A DNA stretch of 64,000 bases from Sphingopyxis sp. HIX (GTDB lineage: Bacteria; Pseudomonadota; Alphaproteobacteria; Sphingomonadales; Sphingomonadaceae): the NCBI RefSeq assembly GCF_001468285.1, contig NZ_LNSB01000001.1:1-64000 (forward strand), given 5' to 3'. A program made the position numbers and the translations under genes. Positions 51,204-59,000 of this stretch are shown here, piece after piece. Under the pieces are notes generated by a model. That model saw only the letters and a list, made by a program, of their open reading frames with translations. It ran no database searches and had not been told where the DNA came from. Position 1 is the first letter of the stretch, and every line of letters begins with the position of its first letter.

Positions 51204-51980
51204 ATGAAACTCGAAATCTCCGCCTCCCTAAATTACCGGCTACCCGAACCGGTCGACCTGATGCTGCAGATCGAGGCCGCCGACGGCCATGGCCAACGCG
51301 TGCTCGACGCCTCGCTAGATCTCGGCCGGCCCGACCTGCTGGCGCGCGTGCCGACCGCGAACGGCATCTGCGATCCGATTTGGCTGCGCGAGGAAGGGCA
51401 TCTGCGCGTCGCCTATCGCGCGCTCGTCGCGATCGACCGCCCCGCCGCCGATCTGGCGGGCCTCGCCGCGGTGCCGCTGCACCGGCTGCCGGCCGAGGCG
51501 GTCCCCTATCTCAACGAATCGCGCTACTGTCCCTCGAACAAGTTCCACGCCTTCGTCGAGCGACGCTTCGGCGAGCTTGAAGGCGGCGCGAAGATCGCGC
51601 GGATGCGCGACTGGATCGAAAGCCGCTTCACCTATGTCGCGGGGACGAGCGATGCCGAGACCGGCGCGCTCGACAGCTTCGTCGAGCGGCGTGGCGTGTG
51701 CCGCGACTATGCGCATGTGATGATCGCGCTCGCGCGCGCCGCGCATATCCCCGCGCGCATGGCCAGCGCCTATGCGCTCGGCGTCGAGCCGCAGGATTTC
51801 CACGCCGTCGCCGAAGTCTATCTGGCGGGCGACTGGCACCCGGTCGACGCCACCGGTATGGCGACCGCCGACGCGATGGCGCGCATCTGCGTCGGCCGCG
51901 ACGCCGCCGACATCGCCTTCCTCACCGCCTATCGCGAGATTGAACTCGTCGGCCAGTCGGTTTCGGTGAAGGCGGGGTAG
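51204..51980 (+). CDS. Transglutaminase-like family protein
   Basis: A 258-residue protein with the bacterial transglutaminase/protease fold. The catalytic triad is visible as Cys in RRGVCRDYAHVMIAL (about residue 166), His in DFHAVAEVYL and Asp in WHPVDATGMA. An N-terminal beta domain precedes it. There is no signal peptide, so it is probably cytoplasmic. It is the last chromosomal gene before the tRNA-Gly island. Confidence 0.9.
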   Translation: MKLEISASLNYRLPEPVDLMLQIEAADGHGQRVLDASLDLGRPDLLARVPTANGICDPIWLREEGHLRVAYRALVAIDRPAADLAGLAAVPLHRLPAEAVPYLNESRYCPSNKFHAFVERRFGELEGGAKIARMRDWIESRFTYVAGTSDAETGALDSFVERRGVCRDYAHVMIALARAAHIPARMASAYALGVEPQDFHAVAEVYLAGDWHPVDATGMATADAMARICVGRDAADIAFLTAYREIELVGQSVSVKAG

Positions 51981-51985
51981 GTTCC

Positions 51986-52079
51986 GGCGTGGCAAAGCCA
52001 CGCCGTCAGTCCCTGCTGCGCAGGGCTGGCCGAACTTTCGCTGATCGAGATTTGGCGTGGCTAAATCGCCGCGAAAGTT
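51986..52079. repeat. Cluster of hairpins before tRNA-Gly
   Basis: Three nested or adjacent inverted repeats fill the 98 bases between the transglutaminase stop and the tRNA: GGCGTGGC-AAA-GCCACGCC (51986-52004), CCCTGC with GCAGGG, and AACTTTCG (52033-52040) with CGAAAGTT (52072-52079). The last arm touches the tRNA 3' end. It resembles a repetitive extragenic palindrome and may also end the tRNA transcript. Confidence 0.55.
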
Positions 52080-52152
52080 GGAGCGGGTGAAGGGAATCGA
52101 ACCCTCGTCGTAAGCTTGGGAAGCTTCTGCTCTACCATTGAGCTACACCCGC
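52079..52152 (-). tRNA. tRNA-Gly (CCC)
   Basis: A complete 74-base tRNA on the minus strand with encoded CCA. The acceptor is GCGGGTG with CACCCGC, the D arm is GCTCAATGGTAGAGC, the T arm holds GGTTCGATTCC, and the anticodon loop UUCCCAA gives CCC, reading GGG codons. An integrase gene begins the island on the 5' side of this tRNA, which is unusual because elements normally sit at the 3' side. Confidence 0.95.
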
Positions 52153-52161
52153 ATTTCAAGG

Positions 52162-52205
52162 GTTTAGCTGCATGTTGACCCAAAAGTTTACAGGGCGGTT
52201 TACAG
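52162..52205. promoter_or_regulatory. GTTTACAG direct repeats between tRNA-Gly and integrase
   Basis: GTTTACAG occurs at 52186-52193 and 52198-52205, 12 bp apart, with a related GGTTTAGC at about 52161. Short direct repeats beside an integrase gene are typical arm-type binding sites. The 148-base gap also has to contain the tRNA promoter, which I cannot place with confidence. Confidence 0.45.
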
Positions 52206-52300
52206 CGGTGGCCTCGAAGAGCGCCCGGCGAGTGCCACGTCGATGGTGCCGGCGTCAATATCCCAATTGCATTGGCGTGCGCTCCCAAGTGCAGAAAACA

Positions 52301-53395
52301 TCACACGGCTCCTCTGATACGCTCGCCAATCGCGCGCACGATCGCGCTCTGGTCGACATAGCTACGCCGAATGCCCGCGACTTGATCCGGTGCCCAGCCC
52401 ATGATCTCGGCCACCTCCTCGTTGGTCAGTCCAGCACGGAGCAGCTTCGTGCAGAATGTTCCACGCAGATCGTGTATGTGCATCGCTGCGGTCTTGCCGG
52501 TTTCCTGGTCGACGTGGACGATGCCGGCGTGGTCACGCACGCGATTGAAGCTCGTTCCAAATCCGTCGCCGCTCCAAGGCATGCCGCGGCTGTTCACCAA
52601 GACATTGTTCACGCCGGGCTTTCGCATCCGACGGCTGAGGTGTTCTAGGTGTGTGTCGAGCTCGGGAATGCGAGGGATCACCGCGAAGCGACGCTTACCC
52701 TTGCTGATTTTCGCGGCCTTCTTCTTGATCGCGTGAGTGAGTATTTCGTCCCAAGTCAGCGAGACAAGGTCTGCGCGACGAAGTCCGGTGAGGGCCGCCA
52801 ATTTCACTCCATCGGCAATGTGGGGCAGGCCGAGTTCGTCAGCGGCCTGAACAAACCGATCTATGTCATGATCGGACCAAATGATTTCCGCCCTGGCGCC
52901 GAGTTTGTAGAGCTTGGGGATGCGGGCGGCGACATTGATCGGGACTTGTCCTCGCAGCCGACCAAACTCCAGGAGGGCTCGTAGAACGGTCACGCCGATG
53001 TCGGCGCCGCGCGGCGTGTCGGCACGAGAATCTCTCCATGCGACGACCTTTGCCGTCATTCTCGGGTCGGCCCAGACGGTGAGCGGGGTATTGCCCCATT
53101 TTTCTTCGATGCGATCGAGTGCCGAGCCCCACGTTTTCTGGGTCGTTGTGGCCAATGAGGCCCAGTCGGGACTAGCGGGTCTCCAAGCTCGAATGAGTAG
53201 TCGAAGATTGGGTTCGGGTTCGATCGTGACCGGCTTGGAGGCAGCGATTAGTTCGCGGAGCTCGGCAACCGACAACGTCGGACGGTGCCAGCCGATCCGC
53301 CGTGCGATCTGCGGCCCACCGCGGTAAGCATAGACATACCAACAGGGTGGGCCGTCTTTGCGCGGCTTCTTGATGTAATGGACACCGGCGATCAC
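52301..53395 (-). CDS. Tyrosine recombinase/integrase of the tRNA-Gly island
   Basis: A 364-residue integrase. The catalytic residues are Arg in LTGLRRADLVSLTW, Lys in KISKGKRRFAVIP, His-x-x-Arg in MHIHDLRGTFC, a tryptophan at the second-histidine position (MGWAPDQVAG) and the nucleophile Tyr in IRRSYVDQS. It belongs to a different group from the integrase at 13280, since there is no DUF4102 arm domain. I start at GTG 53395 because it overlaps the stop of the small upstream gene (GTGA). It reads toward the tRNA and ends 149 bases short of it. Confidence 0.93.
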   Translation of the reverse strand: MIAGVHYIKKPRKDGPPCWYVYAYRGGPQIARRIGWHRPTLSVAELRELIAASKPVTIEPEPNLRLLIRAWRPASPDWASLATTTQKTWGSALDRIEEKWGNTPLTVWADPRMTAKVVAWRDSRADTPRGADIGVTVLRALLEFGRLRGQVPINVAARIPKLYKLGARAEIIWSDHDIDRFVQAADELGLPHIADGVKLAALTGLRRADLVSLTWDEILTHAIKKKAAKISKGKRRFAVIPRIPELDTHLEHLSRRMRKPGVNNVLVNSRGMPWSGDGFGTSFNRVRDHAGIVHVDQETGKTAAMHIHDLRGTFCTKLLRAGLTNEEVAEIMGWAPDQVAGIRRSYVDQSAIVRAIGERIRGAV

Positions 53396-53586
53396 AGCTG
53401 GCCTGCGGCATCCCACTTGTCGAACTCGTTCGCCGGTTCGCTGCGAGGTGTGTCGGCCGGCACGAGGCGAACTGTCCCATCAGGCAGGAGCTCGACGCCG
53501 CCTATGATCATGCCGGTCGACTTAACGGCGGAAATCGCTCGACGGACCACGGCACTACTGGCATACGCATTTTTAGTCGCACTCAT
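53392..53586 (-). CDS. Small protein coupled to the integrase
   Basis: Sixty-four residues (MSATKNAYASSAVVRRAISAV and a C-terminal FDKWDAAGQL). Similar short proteins with an F-D-x-W ending precede integrases in alphaproteobacterial islands, and it overlaps the integrase start by 4 bases. It may be a directionality factor or regulator, but it has no obvious helix-turn-helix. Its ATG lies beside the operator of the divergent regulator, so both directions are likely controlled together. Confidence 0.65.
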   Translation of the reverse strand: MSATKNAYASSAVVRRAISAVKSTGMIIGGVELLPDGTVRLVPADTPRSEPANEFDKWDAAGQL

Positions 53587-53612
53587 GTGTGCGTATATAC
53601 ACACAACGTTGT
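53587..53612. promoter_or_regulatory. Operator region between divergent integrase and regulator genes
   Basis: GTGTGCGTATATACACAC (53587-53604) is palindromic at 7 of 9 positions, and the perfect palindrome ACAACGTTGT (53603-53612) follows it directly. They fill most of the 44-base gap between divergent starts, so a bound repressor could shut both promoters, as in phage-type genetic switches. Confidence 0.55.
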
Positions 53613-53630
53613 CGATTGCAAGAGGGCATG

Positions 53631-54191
53631 ATGCGCGAACGAGTATTGCCAGAGAATCCATATCCATATGCCGACACCATCGCCGCCGACATGCTTAGAG
53701 CGGCGGTGCAGCGGGCAGGTGAGCAGCGCGGCTTATCGCTGCGACGTTTGGCCAAGGTGCTGGGCTACAAGCAAGCCACAGTCCTGAGCCACATGGCCAA
53801 TGGCCGCATACCGATCCCCTTGGAGCGCGCGACGGAAATCGCCGAGGCCGTTGACATGCCGGCAGCGGATTTCTTTCGCGCTGCGGTGGCTCAAAGAAAT
53901 CCGGCAGCAATGCGCCTCCTGGAGCCGCATGGGTCCGCGAGCCAGGAAGCAGGTGGGCACATGAATATGGCGACGCAGCTCGTCGAACTCGCCGGTAGCT
54001 CGCTTGACGACCTGAGTGAGGAGCAAAAGCAGGTGCTCCGAGAGGTGGCACTGGACAGAAATGCCGCCAGGAGATGGCTGTCGCCCGCCGAGATCCCGCT
54101 CATGCTGATGCTGCGACGGCTGCGACCGAGTCTCGGCCGCAACGGGCTGCAGCGCCACGAACTGTCGGCGATCGAGCGGGCCCTCTCGTAA
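53631..54191 (+). CDS. XRE-type helix-turn-helix regulator
   Basis: A 186-residue protein. Residues about 20-85 form a Cro/CI-like helix-turn-helix (RGLSLRRLAKVLGYKQATVL, SHMANGRIPIPLERATEIAEA). The C-terminal half is helical and acidic (SSLDDLSEEQKQVLREVAL), perhaps a dimerisation domain. ATG 53631 gives better spacing from AGAGGG than the adjacent ATG at 53628. It is divergent from the integrase pair and probably binds the palindromes at 53587-53612. It would be the immunity or switch regulator of the island. Confidence 0.82.
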   Translation: MRERVLPENPYPYADTIAADMLRAAVQRAGEQRGLSLRRLAKVLGYKQATVLSHMANGRIPIPLERATEIAEAVDMPAADFFRAAVAQRNPAAMRLLEPHGSASQEAGGHMNMATQLVELAGSSLDDLSEEQKQVLREVALDRNAARRWLSPAEIPLMLMLRRLRPSLGRNGLQRHELSAIERALS

Positions 54192-54196
54192 CCCAC

Positions 54197-54225
54197 TTGC
54201 ATGCGTGCTGATAAGCACGTATTAT
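54197..54225 (+). promoter_or_regulatory. Promoter with hairpin operator for a leaderless gene
   Basis: A -35 box TTGCAT (54197-54202), a 17-base spacer and a -10 box TATTAT (54220-54225). The spacer is the perfect inverted repeat CGTGCT-GATA-AGCACG (54204-54219). Six bases after the -10 box comes the ATG at 54232, where transcription itself should start, so the mRNA would be leaderless. Confidence 0.6.
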
Positions 54226-54231
54226 GTCCGT

Positions 54232-54699
54232 ATGAACGCACGCATCATCACGCCTGCGTCGCTACGAGGCGCCCATATCGATTTCCTGTCATCTGGCCGA
54301 TTTCCTCATGCTGTCACGCTGAACACCGACAGGGAGCTTACCGCGGCCAGACTTCGGTCGATTTTCGGCACCTTCTGTATGAATGTCGACCGCGTCACTC
54401 ACTCCAAGCAACGGGTCGATAAGATCCCCAGCCACCAGCGCTTTCTCGCGATCGCCTGGCCCGAGAACCTGACTACCAATGCCCATCTCCATGTGGCGGC
54501 AGATCTCAGAGCGTTCGAGGCGCGGGTCAGACGGGCCGATGCACCCACCCTCGAGCAGATATGGCATAAGGCCAGCCGCAGGGCAGGTAGCGTTTATGTA
54601 ACGCAAATGACCACGCAGGGATGGGCCGCATACATGACCAAGAAGGCTGAGCGGAGCGATCCGCTCTACTTCATCTCGACCGACTTCCACCCGAACTAG
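54232..54699 (+). CDS. Small HUH-endonuclease-like (Rep-type) protein
   Basis: A 155-residue protein. The metal-binding H-x-H is in NAHLHVAADL (His 85 and 87), preceded by a hydrophobic strand (RFLAIAWPENL). A candidate nucleophile Tyr 134 lies in AAYMTKKAERSD, a Y-x2-K-K arrangement, and the end FISTDFHPN resembles small Rep-like proteins of plasmids and phage satellites. HUH enzymes nick single-stranded DNA and start rolling-circle replication or transposition. There is no helicase domain. No ribosome-binding site precedes ATG 54232, consistent with a leaderless start; a GTG at 54205 lies inside the promoter. Confidence 0.65.
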   Translation: MNARIITPASLRGAHIDFLSSGRFPHAVTLNTDRELTAARLRSIFGTFCMNVDRVTHSKQRVDKIPSHQRFLAIAWPENLTTNAHLHVAADLRAFEARVRRADAPTLEQIWHKASRRAGSVYVTQMTTQGWAAYMTKKAERSDPLYFISTDFHPN

Positions 54700-54747
54700 A
54701 TCTTCATCTTCCATAGCCGCGGTGCCCCCTCTGGCAGCGGACCAAGG

Positions 54748-54984
54748 ATGCGACCGCCGGTCGTCCCCTCCTTACGCAGTTCCGTCTATATCGACTGCCA
54801 CCTCGCCCGCTCAGCAGGGCGGGCATTAGAAGAGATGTATCCAAGGGACACCGAGAAACCGCGGCAGTGGGAACAACGGGACCACCCACCATGGGAATAT
54901 GATCCCAATAGATTACCCACCCGCATCCATCAGCATGCTGGTTCAAAAGGTCTCTACACGATCAACAAGAGAGACCATGGATGA
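54748..54984 (+). CDS. Possible small protein coupled to the next gene
   Basis: A 78-residue reading frame in the 280-base gap after the HUH-like gene. Its TGA overlaps the ATG of the next gene (ATGA), which suggests translational coupling, and CCAAGG precedes its ATG. The product is charged, Trp- and Tyr-containing and without a recognisable motif. Coupling is the main support; homologues would be needed to confirm it. Confidence 0.35.
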   Translation: MRPPVVPSLRSSVYIDCHLARSAGRALEEMYPRDTEKPRQWEQRDHPPWEYDPNRLPTRIHQHAGSKGLYTINKRDHG

Positions 54985-55604
54985 ATATATATACCGCTCG
55001 CTTCCCCGAGATATCGGGTTACCTGACCATCATCGCTGATGCCGATATCAGGGCACGCCGTCTCGCCCTCGTCTGGTTCAGGCATCGCTTTCATCGCGAA
55101 CCCAGTGACATCGCGATCGATGCCAACAATACCGACTGGGAGCTCGGGGCACATACCCTCTCTCCTCGCGCCCGGCACGAAGGCATCGCTTATTGGCAGC
55201 GCGAACAAGGCTGGATTGTCGTCCCCCCGGATTTCGATGATCCTGGTGCCTACTATCGATCGCTACCGCGAGTCCTCTGCTACGAGTTCGTCACCAGTCG
55301 GGAAGACGCTCGGACGCTCATCTTTGCCCCGTCGAGGGCTAATGCAAATCTCGTCTTCGATACATGGAAGGAGCTTCACGGCCGGACGGAGGATCGTCTG
55401 TGGCGGGCAGAAGCAGGCATTATGCCGCCAACCACGCGCGATCGCCGAATGCGGCTGCGCACTGACCAGGCGCTCGGGTTCGTCGGCCTCGCTCGGTCTG
55501 GTATCGCGGGGTGGGAGGTCGTTCCGCCCTGGCACCCCTATGCCGGCGATTTCACGCAAGGCTCGTGGCAAGATTCCACTCGGTTTCCCGGCGACCTCAT
55601 CTGA
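54981..55604 (+). CDS. Uncharacterised protein between Rep-like gene and defence operon
   Basis: A 207-residue soluble protein that I do not recognise. It is Trp- and Arg-rich, with segments such as RALALVWFRHRF-like and WIVVPPDFDDPGAYY, and has no signal peptide, membrane span or zinc motif. It lies between mobile-element functions and the helicase operon and shares their strand. The 470 bases after it contain no good gene, so it probably belongs to the element rather than the helicase operon. It could be a packaging, immunity or defence accessory protein, but nothing in the sequence decides this. Confidence 0.6.
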   Translation: MNIYTARFPEISGYLTIIADADIRARRLALVWFRHRFHREPSDIAIDANNTDWELGAHTLSPRARHEGIAYWQREQGWIVVPPDFDDPGAYYRSLPRVLCYEFVTSREDARTLIFAPSRANANLVFDTWKELHGRTEDRLWRAEAGIMPPTTRDRRMRLRTDQALGFVGLARSGIAGWEVVPPWHPYAGDFTQGSWQDSTRFPGDLI

Positions 55605-55938
55605 AAAGTGGTCACGTTGTTTCCACCTTGTTTCCAGCTTTTCGATGAAAATGATCGTTCCATTCGTTCGAGACTAACACCTGTCCCTTCATAACAGGGG
55701 GATTTCTGCAACTGCTGGGGAAAGGACGATTCCGAGGCAAGGTTCCTTTGGAACCTTCGACGGCGCAAAGGGGTCTACATCCTTCCCGAGGCACAGCTGT
55801 TCGGCGGCACAAATTATCGAATGCCCGATGAGCATCGCCATGGCCCTGTTGGTAATCGGGGCACGATGCTGGTAGCACGCGATAGGACAGACTTGATATC
55901 ACACCAAGGGTCAAGTCTTGGCGGGGAGAGCTGAAGTC
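55605..55938. other. Intergenic region before the defence operon
   Basis: No convincing gene is present; a 100-codon minus-strand frame here has poor composition and no ribosome-binding site. The stretch contains an inverted repeat AGACTTGA (55889-55896) with TCAAGTCT (55911-55918), separated by 14 bases, which may be an operator for the operon. AT-rich TATTATAAG at 55944-55952 is a possible -10 region but I find no well-spaced -35. Confidence 0.4.
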
Positions 55939-56028
55939 ATGGATATTATAAGTTCGAATACCTCGACAGCGACGCCTCTCGCTGCCAAGCCAATCACAAT
56001 GACGACCTTCGGAGCGCGTCTAAAATGA
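55939..56028 (+). CDS. Possible 29-residue leader peptide upstream of the helicase operon
   Basis: ATG 55939 has a strong GGGGAGAG nine bases upstream and opens 29 codons (MDIISSNTSTATPL and onward, ending GARLK) that stop 46 bases before the helicase ATG. The helicase start itself has only a distant AAGGGG. A small frame with a better ribosome-binding site than the main gene may be a leader controlling the operon, or chance. Confidence 0.25.
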   Translation: MDIISSNTSTATPLAAKPITMTTFGARLK

Positions 56029-56074
56029 ACTAGAATGTGCGCAGAAATTCGCCAGAAGGGGCAGCATTGAATTC

Positions 56075-59000
56075 ATGAATGTCTTTGATCTCGATAATGA
56101 CCTTATCACACGCTACGAACAGTTTGCACGTTCGTTCACCGACATCCGCAGCCCCGATCTCAAGCAGCAGATCGACTCGATATATGACAGCAAGATATTT
56201 TGGCCCGAACCGCTAATCGGGCTCAATCCGCGCTATCGCGTGGGCGGGTCGGTAGCCACGATTGGCGGCGATCCAGAGCTAGCGAATGTATTCTCGCTCG
56301 GGTGGCCGCGCACGCCCATCACTCTGCATCGTCACCAGGAGCAGGCATTTCATAAGGCAAAGCTATCAAAGAACTATATAGTTACCACCGGCACTGGCTC
56401 GGGCAAGTCGCTGTGTTTCTTCGTGCCAATCATCGATCGGATCTTGCAAGCGCGCCGCGCAAGAGAAACGCGGCGGACACGAGCGATCATCATATACCCA
56501 ATGAATGCTCTTGCGAATTCGCAGCTCGAAGAACTCGACAAGTTCATCGGCGGAAGCGATCTGGCTGACAACCTCAAACCGACATTCAAACGCTACACCG
56601 GGCAGGAGAATGAATCAGAGCGCCGCGAGGTGGCTGCCAATCCACCAGATATCATTCTGACCAATTTTATGATGCTCGAGTTGCTCATGACGCGCCAGGA
56701 CGATCTCGATCGACAGGTCATCGACCACATGCGAGGGCTAGAATTTCTTGTCCTGGACGAGCTTCATACCTACCGCGGGCGGCAAGGCGCGGACGTCGCG
56801 ATGCTGGTGCGCCGCGTGCGCGAACGAATGGGCTCGTCCGACATGCTGTGCATCGGCACCTCGGCGACAATGTCGTCGGGTGAAGCGGATGGCGGTCGTG
56901 AGACTGTGGCCCGCGTTGGCACGATGTTGTTCGGCAGCTCGGTGTTGCCCGACGACGTAATTACCGAAACGCTTGACCGCGCGACCGAGTGGAGCGGCAG
57001 CGAATCGTCGTTTATTGCTGCGTTGGCCCAAGCGGTGACAAACCCAACCGCCGAGAGCGAGTGGCGCACCGATGCGCTAGCGGTATGGATCGAACTCAAC
57101 ATTGGGTTGGATGCCGATGAGACGTTGAAACGCCGCACGCCGCGAACGCTGACCGACGCGGCTGCGGATCTCGCAGAATTGACCGGACTTAAAGTCGCAC
57201 TCTGCGCTGAGGCGCTCCGTCGCCGGCTGGTCGCAATGAGCACCCCGGGGCCTGGCAGCGACAGCGCCTTCATGGCGTTCAAGCTGCACCGCTTCCTTGC
57301 GGGCGCCGGGCATGCACATGCGACCCTGGAGCCCGCGGGAGTGCGCCGCGTTCAACTCGCCGCCGAACAGTTCGATCGCGAGACGCCGCAAGCACGCCTC
57401 TATCCGCTCTTCTTCTGCCGCCAGTGCGGACAGGAAGTCCATAGCGTCTCGGTGACACGCTCGGGGCAAGTGCTCCCCCGTTCGATCGACCAGACCGCGA
57501 AGGATGAGGCCGATCATGACGGCAGTCGTCACGGCTTTATGGTCCCCGATGCCAGCGGCGATCTGAATTTCGACGGAGGCATCGAGGGCTATCCCGACGA
57601 TTGGATAGAGGAGAGCAAAAATGGCCGACGCCTGAAGTCGAGCCACCGGGACAAACACGAAGCAGATCGGCTCACGCTCGGCTCCGATGGCCAAGCTTCG
57701 ACCGAGGGTGTCACGGTGTGGTTCTTTCCAGGCCGCTTCCGCTTCTGTCCACATTGCGGTTATCAGCCGGCTGCGCAGGCGCGCGATATCAACAAACTTG
57801 CCAGCTTGTCGGCAGAGGGGCGCAGTTCGGCGACGACACTGATAACGGCAGCGGCGCTTGACTGGATGGAACAGCAGAATAGCCCAAGTGACCGGTATCG
57901 GCGCAAGCTGCTCGGTTTCACCGACAATCGCCAAGACGCGGCGCTTCAGTCTGGCCATTTCAATGACTTCGTTTTCGTAACGTTGCTGCGCTCAGCAATG
58001 CTGAAGGCGGTCCGACAAGCAGGCGTAGAAGGACTGGCCCACGAGCAGTTCGGGGACGCACTGCGCCAGGCACTCGGCTTCGATCCTGCGTTTGTCACGC
58101 GGAGAGAAGAATGGATGGCGAACCCGGAACCGAAAGGGTTCGCGGCGCTCGACGAGGCGAAGCGCGCCATTAATCAGGTGCTGGCCCACCGGCTGTGGAA
58201 TGATCTAAGGCGTGGCTGGCGCTACACTAATCCCAACCTCAACCAACTCGCTCTGATCGAGGTGCATTATCCTGGGGTTCCGATGCTTTCTTCCGATGAG
58301 GAGGAGTGTGGACGCCACCCGCATCTCGCTGCCGCGTCACCGGAGAAGCGAGCTGAATTATTTCGCGGCTTATTCGATACGATGCGGCAAGGATTGGCAA
58401 TTCAAGTTGATGCGCTGGACCGCACCGCATTGGAGCAAGTCGCGCAGCGGTCTCGCGAGCACGTGAAGGCGCCCTGGTCTATCTCCCGCGAGGAAGAGGA
58501 GCGCGATCTCGCAAGGCAGGGCACGCTTGTCGTTGGCAAACCCGACGGCCGGATAGATCCTGGCACGATCAAGGCTTCGGCGCAGAGTGCACTCGGTCGC
58601 GCGCTGGATAGGACCTTGAAACAAGGCGGACTCGGCGGCGTGCCGGCGAAAGAGCGCGAACCGTTGATCCAAGCGATGCTCGAGGCAGCCGAGGCGCACC
58701 AAATCGTGCGCCGTGTGGGCCAAGGCGGCTGGCGCCTCGCCCCCGGAGCAGTTCGGCTGCATCCGGGCGACGGCAATGCCGAAGCCGGTCAAGACAATCG
58801 TTTCTTCTCCGGTCTTTACGCCGACGTCGCGGAACGGCTGGCGGAGAGCGGAAGACTACCCTTCGCTTTCGAAGGGCGTGAGCATACTGCGCAGGTGGAC
58901 ATCAAAACGCGCCAATGGCGGGAAGATCGTTTCCGCTATGGCGAGCCTGACAAGAAACGTATCAACGAGCAGCGTCATGAGATGATCGAGGGGGGCGAGC

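Noticed and set aside
55612-55914. A 100-codon minus-strand frame in the gap before the defence operon
   Set aside because: No ribosome-binding site, unlikely composition with scattered Cys and Pro, and no neighbour on its strand.
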